This document shows, piece after piece, positions 1 to 5,499 of a stretch of 6,442 nt of DNA. The DNA is from a bacterium (GTDB taxonomy: Bacteria; Patescibacteriota; Minisyncoccia; Minisyncoccales; UBA10102): positions 1 to 6,442 of the forward strand of contig JAUSJU010000009.1 in assembly GCA_030647175.1 (NCBI GenBank). Direction: 5' to 3'. Each line of letters begins with the position of its first letter. Within the stretch, counting starts at the first letter, position 1. The position numbers and the translations under genes are program-made. Under the pieces are notes generated by a model. That model did no database searches, was not told the origin of the DNA, and worked only from the letters and a program-made list of their open reading frames with translations.

Positions 1-334
1 CCTCAAAAGAATCAAATAGCCAGATCTGGCGCTTCTCCTTTTTTTTCGCTGAGGCTACTGCCATAACGGCCGCAGCACCTCCTTTCCAAACTCCGCATTC
101 AACAAAAGCTCCCGCAATATTTCTCTTTTCAAGGCTTTCTGCAAGTTCGTAGGTATTTTTGAGCCGCTCATAGCTTACCATAGTGAAAGGACGAACTTTC
201 AAAAAGAGCATAAGGCGTCGAGGGGAAAAAAAGTCATAGCGCACGGCTTTCGTCAAGAAAATTGTTTTCCAATAGAGCGCTTTTGCAAAAGCGCTCTTTC
301 TTGCGATATTTTTCAAAAAATGGATCATGACCAT
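1..334 (-). CDS. TylF/MycF-family O-methyltransferase, N-terminal part (3' end beyond the window)
   Basis: The 111 complete codons visible here give the N-terminal part of a class I SAM-dependent methyltransferase of the TylF/MycF (macrocin O-methyltransferase) family. Family marks are TMVSYERL at residues 51-58, then GAFVECGVWKGG at 75-86 (the glycine-rich SAM-binding loop, with E79 and G81), then IWLFDSFE at 104-111. Members methylate sugar hydroxyls in antibiotic or surface-glycan pathways and need SAM and a divalent metal. The metal-binding and catalytic residues lie past the window edge. The start is ATG at 334, or ATG at 328 two codons later; neither has a good ribosome site, only a weak AGGG 12 nt upstream. 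Residues 1-50 are basic and hydrophobic and poorly conserved. Next to an amino-sugar acylation cassette, an O-methyl cap on a sugar or its acyl group is plausible but inferred. The family call is firm; the substrate is unknown. Confidence 0.
   Translation of the reverse strand, partial: MVMIHFLKNIARKSAFAKALYWKTIFLTKAVRYDFFSPRRLMLFLKVRPFTMVSYERLKNTYELAESLEKRNIAGAFVECGVWKGGAAAVMAVASAKKKEKRQIWLFDSFE
274..297. repeat. 24 bp perfect palindrome inside the methyltransferase gene
   Basis: The half-site AGAGCGCTTTTG is followed at once by its exact reverse complement, so the 24 bp are identical on both strands with no spacer. It falls in codons about 13-20 of the methyltransferase, which read RKSAFAKAL. 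A small second inverted repeat (ATTG, 5 nt, CAAT) lies beside it at 261-273. In RNA it could form a hairpin of about 10 bp with a short loop. No U tract follows on the minus strand, so it does not look like a terminator for this gene. It may be a protein-binding site, an mRNA structure near the start codon, or chance. Confidence 0.
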
Positions 335-352
335 TTCAATAAACTACCCTAC

Positions 353-380
353 AAAATAACCTACCACTTTTTTGTGCCAA
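353..380 (-). promoter_or_regulatory. Possible promoter of the methyltransferase gene
   Basis: On the minus strand TTGGCA (375-380, five of six matches to the -35 consensus) is followed after 16 nt by TATTTT (353-358, four of six matches to the -10 consensus). Transcription would begin near 346, leaving a leader of only about 12 nt before ATG 334, which fits the lack of a good ribosome site there. It lies just downstream of the terminator-like hairpin that ends the Nudix gene, as expected if the methyltransferase is transcribed separately. The site is in a 64 bp gap and was judged by eye only. Confidence 0.
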
Positions 381-382
381 TG

Positions 383-411
383 AAAAGGGAGAACGCATTT
401 AAGGTTCTCCC
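383..411 (-). terminator. Terminator-like hairpin overlapping the Nudix stop codon
   Basis: On the minus strand, GGGAGAAC (411-404) pairs perfectly with GTTCTCCC (394-387). The 8 bp stem encloses a 9 nt loop and is followed by TTTT (386-383). The upstream arm encodes the last residues of the Nudix protein (GEP) and the TAA stop sits in the loop. This is the layout of a compact intrinsic terminator, although the U tract is short. It would separate the Nudix transcript from the methyltransferase gene. Confidence 0.
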
Positions 412-809
412 ATGAGCCTCGCTTCCAAGATGGGTACTACCGCATCCCCGTTAGAGGCAAGACGAAGTCTTTTGATCTCTTCCAGCGTCTTCCAATACAT
501 CTGCCCTTCGTTGGACTGGATTTCCACATCTCCCACATAACAGAGGAATATCCTGCCCGTATAAGAAACTCCCTTATGGGAATATGAGAAATCCGTGAGA
601 GCTTGAAGATCGCTAACGCTTACACGAACCCCAGTTTCCTCGACTATCTCCCGCACGGCGCATTCAGCGAAGGTTTCTCTTTCTTCCCTCGCTCCGCCTG
701 GGATGGCCCATCTTCCCGGGTACCTGACCCCCTTTTTCCAATCCCTCTTTTGAAGAAGGATTTTTCTGTCTGGCCCCACCAGCAAGAAACTTGCAAATTC
801 GGATTCCAA
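399..809 (-). CDS. Nudix hydrolase, 136 aa
   Basis: This is a single-domain Nudix hydrolase, which cleaves nucleoside diphosphates linked to another group (for example oxidised NTPs, ADP-ribose or nucleotide sugars) with Mg2+. The Nudix box GX5EX7REUXEEXGU is complete at residues 39-61: G39, E45, R53, E54, E57, E58, G60 and a closing V61. Before it stands PGRWAIPGG (31-39), typical of MutT/ADP-ribose pyrophosphatase-like members. The length is normal for the family. The start is TTG, not ATG. It is chosen because a perfect AGGAGG lies 7 nt upstream and the fold begins almost at once (FASFLLV at 5-11). The gene sits between the acyl/amino-sugar cassette and the methyltransferase and seems to have its own promoter and terminator. 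The substrate cannot be read from the sequence; housecleaning of nucleotides or turnover of a nucleotide sugar are both possible. Confidence 0.
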   Translation of the reverse strand: MESEFASFLLVGPDRKILLQKRDWKKGVRYPGRWAIPGGAREERETFAECAVREIVEETGVRVSVSDLQALTDFSYSHKGVSYTGRIFLCYVGDVEIQSNEGQMYWKTLEEIKRLRLASNGDAVVPILEARLMGEP

Positions 810-816
810 ACAGCGT

Positions 817-822
817 CCTCCT
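817..822 (-). promoter_or_regulatory. Perfect Shine-Dalgarno site fixing a TTG start
   Basis: AGGAGG (within AGAGGAGGA) lies 7 nt before the TTG at 809. It is the only strong ribosome-binding site seen before any gene in this window and decides the Nudix start, since no in-frame ATG is suitably placed. Confidence 0.
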
Positions 823-881
823 CTTCTGTTTTCTTAGGTACTGTGACGGTCTTTCTTTCCTGTCGTCAGCCTCACAAAGAT

Positions 882-910
882 ATCTAAGCATATAGAATAC
901 AATTTGTCAA
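882..910 (-). promoter_or_regulatory. Candidate promoter for the Nudix gene
   Basis: A perfect TTGACA (905-910 on the minus strand) is followed after 17 nt by TTAGAT (882-887). The -10 element is poor (three of six) but is preceded by TG one base upstream, the extended -10 arrangement. The start of transcription would be near 875, giving a leader of about 65 nt that holds the AGGAGG site. It sits in the 144 bp gap (810-953) after the MaoC-SDR gene, the longest non-coding stretch in the window, and suggests that the Nudix gene can be expressed apart from the cassette. Confidence 0.
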
Positions 911-953
911 GAAACACAAAAACCGCCCCTATGCTGGTTCTCCATAGTAATGA

Positions 954-2570
954 TTAGAGAAAGGGCGCCAAACCGCCTGTGACCATGATTTTCTGGCCGG
1001 TTGTAAAAGAAGCATAGTCAGAAGCCAAAAAAACAACCGCCCGGGCAACATCCAAAGGCTCTGCATATCTTCCCAACGGAGATTCCTCCGCAATCTTTTT
1101 GCGAAACCCATCCGGGATATGCGCAATTAAGTCAGTTTCAACCATGCTGGGCACCACCATGTTGACGAAAATGTTTTGCCTGGCATATTCTACGGCCAAA
1201 GCCCTTGTGAGTCCTACCAGGCCGCTCTTTGCGATGACATATTTGCTGTGCCGCGAGGGGGGGTCATCGGTTGCCACGGTGCCAATGGTAATAATGCGGC
1301 CTCCTCCTGCCTTGATCATGCCGGGTATCACCTCCTGGGAGCAGTGAACACTTCCTTTAACTACCACGTCCAGATCCCTTTGGATATCTTCCCATTGCGT
1401 AGAAAGAAAATCTTTTGGAAGAAAATCTCTTACCGCATTGTTCACGAGCACGTCAACTGCGCCAAAAGATTCGTTGATTTTTTCAACCATGGCCCGTACC
1501 TGCTCGCGATTGGTAATATCCGCCTGAAAGCATAGAGCTTTGCCGCCCCCCTTGCGGATGTCTTCACTGAGGTTTTCTGCGTCCTCTTTTCCCCGCAGAT
1601 AGTTGATAGCTACCCTGGCTCCCAGCGCGGCAAAGAGCATAGCGCACGTGGCGCCGATTCCGCTGTTGGCGCCGGTGATGAGCACTACCTTGTCCTTGAG
1701 ACCCATATCATGCGCTTTCTTTTGTATGTCGGCAAAGGAAGAAAGATGTACCCGCGGGCTCCTCACCCCGGCGGTAATGAACCCTCGTATGGCAGACCCG
1801 ACGGTAAACTCTTTTTTTATGCTGTGTGTTGCCCCTGACACAAACGTTACCTCTTCTTTGAACTCATAGGGAGCATTAAGGACAACGGGCTCATGTATCG
1901 TTACCTCAAATCCGTACAGCGTCGCAGATGTCCCCGGCATAACCATTCCCACGGAAGGAGAACACATAAGCAGGGCTAATAACTCAAGCGGAGAAAAAGC
2001 GGGGCTGAACTTTTCGTCCGGCAACCCTTCTTGCAAAAGAAGCTGCAGGCCTACTATGGCTCCTTGAGATACGGCAAAGCGCATCGTGTTCGCCATGCCT
2101 TCCTGAATTTCCTGCATGGCGTATGTGCGTTCCTGAACGTCGTCTTTCAGCAAGCCCTCTTCTGGCGTATCGCTTGCGATGGGAATGCGTGCCTCAGAAG
2201 GCTCTATTTCTCCCTTTCCTTCAATCAATGATTCTTGGGATTTATGGTTGAGTATGCGCCATGAAAACCCGCTTTGTTCTTGCATGTGTACTTCAAGCGT
2301 TAGAGCATCGTCCAAAAAAACTGGCTTAAGAAATTTTGCCTGGAGGGAGCGCAATCTCCACGTTCCGGAAATGCGGGGAAATTGAACCGCCAACAAAAAG
2401 CAGAGAGGGAGAAATCCATGCACAATACGCTCGCGGTACGCAGAGGTTGCTGCAGCATCTTCGTGGAGATGCAATGGATTGCTATCTCCCGTAAGAAACG
2501 CAAAGCGTCTCACCATGGATTCGGTAATCTGAAAGGAGATGCGCCGTGCTTGATTGTGTGCTTGTAACAT
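954..2570 (-). CDS. MaoC-like double hot-dog hydratase fused to a short-chain dehydrogenase/reductase, 538 aa
   Basis: The protein has three parts. Residues about 10-122 are a MaoC/PhaJ-type hot-dog domain with the hydratase motif GDSNPLHLH at 28-36, including the expected catalytic pair D29 and H34, and VHG at 50-52. Residues about 150-268 look like a second hot-dog half (MPGTSATLYGFEV at 211-223) without a D/H pair, so one active site per double hot-dog is expected. Residues 291-538 are a FabG-like SDR: TGANSGIG (299-306) for the nucleotide, NNA (377-379), YVIAK with Y444 and K448, and a closing TGG (531-533). The usual catalytic Ser is Thr (T431 in TIGTVA), and the helix-4 Asn appears replaced after a small insertion (DLDVVVKG, 399-406). 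The predicted reactions are R-specific hydration of an enoyl thioester and 3-keto/3-hydroxy interconversion, probably on an ACP- or CoA-bound chain in the cytoplasm. It starts 4 nt after the GNAT stop, has no clear ribosome site, and is the last gene of the cassette. Confidence 0.
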   Translation of the reverse strand: MLQAHNQARRISFQITESMVRRFAFLTGDSNPLHLHEDAAATSAYRERIVHGFLPLCFLLAVQFPRISGTWRLRSLQAKFLKPVFLDDALTLEVHMQEQSGFSWRILNHKSQESLIEGKGEIEPSEARIPIASDTPEEGLLKDDVQERTYAMQEIQEGMANTMRFAVSQGAIVGLQLLLQEGLPDEKFSPAFSPLELLALLMCSPSVGMVMPGTSATLYGFEVTIHEPVVLNAPYEFKEEVTFVSGATHSIKKEFTVGSAIRGFITAGVRSPRVHLSSFADIQKKAHDMGLKDKVVLITGANSGIGATCAMLFAALGARVAINYLRGKEDAENLSEDIRKGGGKALCFQADITNREQVRAMVEKINESFGAVDVLVNNAVRDFLPKDFLSTQWEDIQRDLDVVVKGSVHCSQEVIPGMIKAGGGRIITIGTVATDDPPSRHSKYVIAKSGLVGLTRALAVEYARQNIFVNMVVPSMVETDLIAHIPDGFRKKIAEESPLGRYAEPLDVARAVVFLASDYASFTTGQKIMVTGGLAPFL

Positions 2571-2574
2571 ATGC

Positions 2575-3144
2575 TTAGAAGGCGAGCTTTTCCCGACGAG
2601 AACGCCACTCGTCTCTGGTTATTCCATACCACACCTGGTCAACGAATGCTCCTTTATACCACAGCCGCTCCTTAAACGTACCCTGGTACGAAAGGCCCAT
2701 CTTTTTGTAGTTGAACACGGAAGCGACATTGGGAGCATAGGCGCCCGTGGAAATTGAGTGAATGCGAAGCTTCAGAAACGCGAAGTCAAACACAAGGGCA
2801 ATGGCCTCCTGCACGGCTCCCGTGCCCCAGTATTTCTTGTTTCCGATAAGATATCCATAGTTCGCGTATTTGTGCATCGGATGAATGTCGTACAGCGTAA
2901 TGACACCAATATGCTTTTTTGTTTTCTTGTCAAATATTCCCCAAAGAAATTTGGTCTTCTGGTCAAAACCCTTTACGTACGCCCTCTGCGTCGCCAGGGT
3001 ATGTTTCTTAAAACGCGCCTCCAAGAATTGATTCACTGCAGGGTCATTCAACCAAGAAACATACTCCCTGGTGACTTCCCCGAAAGAAAGAGGCCTGAGG
3101 AATATGTATCTTCCGCGTAACAGTAAATCACTGCGCTTTATCAT
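2575..3144 (-). CDS. GNAT N-acyltransferase, RimJ/RimL type, 189 aa
   Basis: A GNAT-fold acyltransferase of the Acetyltransf_3 (RimJ/RimL) branch, normal in length. It has the N-terminal strand LRGRYIFLRPL (9-19), WLNDPAVNQFL (31-41), the acyl-CoA pyrophosphate-binding loop KKYWGTGA (103-110) followed by a helix starting at residue 111, and the late motif NVASVFNYKKMGL (139-151). Such enzymes move an acyl group from CoA, or sometimes from an ACP, to an amine. The pseudaminic-acid enzyme PseH, which acetylates N4 of the product of PseC, is also a GNAT. Here the gene overlaps the ACP gene by 17 nt and lies in the same cassette as a PseC-like aminotransferase, so N-acylation of a 4-amino sugar, possibly with the ACP-bound acyl group, is the likely role. 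That donor is inferred. The start is ATG at 3144; no ribosome site is visible and translation is probably coupled to the ACP gene. Confidence 0.
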   Translation of the reverse strand: MIKRSDLLLRGRYIFLRPLSFGEVTREYVSWLNDPAVNQFLEARFKKHTLATQRAYVKGFDQKTKFLWGIFDKKTKKHIGVITLYDIHPMHKYANYGYLIGNKKYWGTGAVQEAIALVFDFAFLKLRIHSISTGAYAPNVASVFNYKKMGLSYQGTFKERLWYKGAFVDQVWYGITRDEWRSRREKLAF

Positions 3145-3379
3145 GGAGAGTGAGTTTTGCCATTATGGCATCCCTGATTGTATGAAAAGAAATGAGTTCT
3201 GGAATCTCAACGTCTTGAAATCGTACGGAAAACTCCTCCTGCAAAGCCATAATCAATCGGAGGTGTTGAAGCGAATCCCACTGGGCAATGGTATGGATAG
3301 AAGCATCATCTCCGATGAGGCCTTCATCCACTTCCAAAGAATTCGCCATGATGCCCTTAATACGTTTTTCTGGAGTCAT
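3128..3379 (-). CDS. Acyl carrier protein, 83 aa
   Basis: A small acidic four-helix carrier protein with the phosphopantetheine attachment motif WDSLQHLRL; with the start used here the modified serine is S36 (D35-S36-L37). It carries acyl chains as thioesters on a 4'-phosphopantetheine arm. An in-frame ATG at 3418 would add 13 residues overlapping the end of the FkbH-like gene. ATG at 3379 is preferred because MTPEKRIKGIMANSLEV matches where ACPs normally begin and gives the usual length of about 80 residues. It begins 8 nt after the FkbH-like stop and its stop overlaps the GNAT gene by 17 nt. Neither start has a Shine-Dalgarno site. Lying between a FkbH-like loader and an N-acyltransferase, it is most likely a pathway-specific carrier and not the fatty-acid ACP, though the sequence alone cannot exclude the latter. 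Confidence 0.
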   Translation of the reverse strand: MTPEKRIKGIMANSLEVDEGLIGDDASIHTIAQWDSLQHLRLIMALQEEFSVRFQDVEIPELISFHTIRDAIMAKLTLHDKAQ

Positions 3380-3387
3380 GAATGTGT

Positions 3388-5154
3388 TTAAATTTTCATT
3401 TCGATGCTGCGAAACCATGGAGGAATATCGGGAAGAACGCTTTCTAAATTCAGCACGTATGCGTTTTCGGCTTCTTGCGCAAACCCTATGTGCGAATACA
3501 GATCTTTCGCTACGGCATTTTTAAGGGTTGGGATATATTCTCCTTTTATCAGCCCCACTCCCCGTTCCTGCAAATAGGAAGCTGCTTTGGAAACTACTGC
3601 TTGTTCGATGGTGCGTCCGATGACCCGGCAGCTCTGGAGGAATGCGTCAATGCGCGCCTCCTTCCCCGTGATTTCCACCATGAGCAACCCCACGATGCCG
3701 TTATCTCCGAATCTATCCTGTACAGACCATGAAAATACTTCCCATGTCTTGCTTTCCATGCGTTGCTCAATCTCAATCTCTGAATACCGCTTTGTCGTAA
3801 GATTAAACTGATTTGTCTTCTGAGTCATTTGACTGAGTCGAGGAATCTGTGCCTTCTCATTTACAAAAATCGTGAGGCGCATATCCAAATTCTTCCAAAA
3901 ATCTTCCAATGAGGCCGATTCCTGCTTCAAAGAGGCTCGCTTACCCTGGTCCCGATATATCCGTACCTTTTTCAAATCTTCTTGAGAATAGATGTTCTTC
4001 TCAAATACGTGCAATTCCTGAAGGAATGCTGCGTATTCGCCAGCCCCCTCTGGAAATTCCGGGATATATACCTCGGGAACTTGCTCTCGCATCAATTCCC
4101 GCTCAACGGGGCTGTCGTCAAGGAATACCATGCTATCCAAACCAATATCAAGCTCTTGTGCTATTTCCTGGATTGATTGAGGTTTTAGACCCCAGCCAAT
4201 CTTTGTAATAACAAAATCCTCTAAGGAAAGGGGCATATCGTTTTTCCTTTTAAGAAATACTTCTTTGACGTCTTCGAGATTATTCTTTGACGCTATTGCA
4301 AGAACAATGCCCTTGGAAGAAAGCTGCTTTAATTGAAGCTGGAAGTCGTAATATGCGCGTCCAGGACCCGTTGACCCAACGATGATATGATCCGATCCCT
4401 CTTCTCCGACAACCCCACCCCATAGCGTGTTATCAAGATCGAGCACGATGCATTTCTTGGTTTTTCCGTATGCGGAAAATATGATGCGCAAAAACTCCTT
4501 TCCAATCTCTACTAAACCTTCTGAAGAAAAAGGTAAAGAAGAATGGTAATACATATTCCAGTCATAGAAACGCTTCTTACCAACCCGTGAGGCAATATCT
4601 TGCACATCAAGCACGTATACCTCTTTATGCAGCGAGGCCATCGTGGCAATGCCCCTGTTGAGATGAGCTAACGCTTCTTTCTGGGAATGATCCCTCTGCG
4701 AATCCAGAATGCCATAATACCATCTGCCAGGATAATCGAATGTTGTAATGATGATGCGGGGCTGTGACGTTCTGCGAGCTGCTGCGATAAGCTGCTCTAT
4801 ACGACGAATGACTTCCTTCGTCTTCTTTTCCAGTTCCAAGGGAACTGTATTGTGAAAATCATACATGAGTTCGGGAAAGAATTCTTGAAGAGTGGCAAAA
4901 AGAAGAACGACGTCATATTTACCATATTCTCCTGCCGGATTGAGAAGTTCCTGCTCAAATATGTTATAGCCGAAAAATCGAATGGCTGGCACAAATCCTT
5001 CCGAAACAAGCTCAACCCGCATCACGGGCTCAATGGGTTCCAGCGTACACGAATGAAATACAGCAAGCGAAAGCGGCTCCCCTTGAGGCGCCTCATCAAT
5101 CCGCCTTGCCAGCTCCAAATAATCCTTGTATGTACTCTTTATTGTTTGGTGCAT
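3388..5154 (-). CDS. FkbH-like HAD-IIIC protein (glyceryl-ACP forming type), 588 aa
   Basis: A full-length three-part FkbH-family protein. Residues 1-230 are the N-terminal region with an SGNH-hydrolase-like layout (LAVFHSCTLEP at 30-40, HSSLPFSSEGL at 204-214). Residues about 233-375 are the HAD domain: motif I DLDNTLWGG (239-247, with D239, D241 and T243), SKN (289-291), K324 and motif IV FLDDSPVERE (344-353). Residues about 425-570 are a GNAT-like C-terminal domain with FNLTTKRYS (450-458), DRFGDNGIVG (480-489) and SCRVIGR (508-514). Characterised relatives take 1,3-bisphosphoglycerate, remove phosphate and load a glyceryl group on an ACP thiol. Relatives in surface-polysaccharide clusters probably do similar loading with other small acids. 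All HAD catalytic acids are present. The gene overlaps acpS by 16 nt and precedes the ACP gene by 8 nt, exactly the partners required. The ATG at 5154 has no visible ribosome site; coupling is likely. The exact acyl unit is unknown. Confidence 0.
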   Translation of the reverse strand: MHQTIKSTYKDYLELARRIDEAPQGEPLSLAVFHSCTLEPIEPVMRVELVSEGFVPAIRFFGYNIFEQELLNPAGEYGKYDVVLLFATLQEFFPELMYDFHNTVPLELEKKTKEVIRRIEQLIAAARRTSQPRIIITTFDYPGRWYYGILDSQRDHSQKEALAHLNRGIATMASLHKEVYVLDVQDIASRVGKKRFYDWNMYYHSSLPFSSEGLVEIGKEFLRIIFSAYGKTKKCIVLDLDNTLWGGVVGEEGSDHIIVGSTGPGRAYYDFQLQLKQLSSKGIVLAIASKNNLEDVKEVFLKRKNDMPLSLEDFVITKIGWGLKPQSIQEIAQELDIGLDSMVFLDDSPVERELMREQVPEVYIPEFPEGAGEYAAFLQELHVFEKNIYSQEDLKKVRIYRDQGKRASLKQESASLEDFWKNLDMRLTIFVNEKAQIPRLSQMTQKTNQFNLTTKRYSEIEIEQRMESKTWEVFSWSVQDRFGDNGIVGLLMVEITGKEARIDAFLQSCRVIGRTIEQAVVSKAASYLQERGVGLIKGEYIPTLKNAVAKDLYSHIGFAQEAENAYVLNLESVLPDIPPWFRSIEMKI

Positions 5155-5489
5155 ATGACAAAGGCCAAAGCATAATCTTTTACATGGGCCAGGCTTATCT
5201 GGCAGGCAGGATGGCCCGTCTGCCTGGGTGGCAAGAACGCAATAGAGGGTTTTCCCGATGCTGATTTTGCAATCTCAATATTCAGATAGGATGATGGCTT
5301 TCCGAGCGCCTTGAACGTTGCCTCTTTGGCTGCAAAACGCGCCGCAAAATGCTGGAGCGGAAAGGCTCTGCTCTTACAGAAACGGATTTCTTTTGCGCTA
5401 AATACACGTTTCATGAATTCCCGCTTCTTCATTGCCTTGGCAAAATCAGGAAGAAATACGATATCAACGCCGACTCCTAATACAGACAT
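5139..5489 (-). CDS. acpS: Holo-[acyl-carrier-protein] synthase (AcpS), 116 aa
   Basis: AcpS moves the 4'-phosphopantetheine arm of CoA to the conserved serine of apo-ACP. The protein has the family signatures in order: LGVGVDIV (4-11) with the metal-binding D9, the stretch FSAKEIRFC (30-38), RFAAKEATFKALG (51-63) with metal-binding E56, SGKP (78-81) and SLAH (99-102). The chosen ATG gives MSVLGVGVDIV, the classic AcpS N-terminus, and a normal length. A longer frame from a TTG at 5543 would add 18 residues that do not resemble the family and would overlap the aminotransferase by 44 nt. The gene starts 10 nt after the aminotransferase stop without a clear Shine-Dalgarno site and overlaps the FkbH-like gene by 16 nt. 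Its place two genes before the ACP suggests that it serves that ACP; it may also be the only AcpS of the cell. Confidence 0.
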   Translation of the reverse strand: MSVLGVGVDIVFLPDFAKAMKKREFMKRVFSAKEIRFCKSRAFPLQHFAARFAAKEATFKALGKPSSYLNIEIAKSASGKPSIAFLPPRQTGHPACQISLAHVKDYALAFVICTKQ

Positions 5490-5499
5490 ACGTGTGTCG

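Noticed and set aside
274..297. Palindrome read as an intrinsic terminator
   Set aside because: On the minus strand no U tract follows. On the plus strand only a broken T-rich stretch follows, and no plus-strand gene ends there.
603..887. Plus-strand open frame opposite the Nudix gene
   Set aside because: It is antisense to a gene with clear motifs, and its protein resembles no family. The same holds for the other plus-strand frames in the window, such as 1176-1535, 2758-3120 and 4852-5175.
664..891. Minus-strand frame from ATG 891 that overlaps the Nudix gene in another frame
   Set aside because: It has no family motifs, is rich in Arg and Lys as shadow frames often are, and the Nudix frame with its complete box and AGGAGG site explains the region. 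Its ATG lies in the candidate promoter.
918..947. Possible terminator after the MaoC-SDR gene (CTATG/CATAG stem of 5 bp, then GGGGCGG and TTTTT on the minus strand)
   Set aside because: The stem is short, the U tract is 6 nt away from it, and the alternative stem AACC/GGTT is no better. I could not support a terminator here.
3380..3418. Longer ACP from ATG 3418
   Set aside because: The additional 13 residues lie inside the end of the FkbH-like gene, are unlike ACP N-termini, and the sequence before the ATG has no Shine-Dalgarno site.
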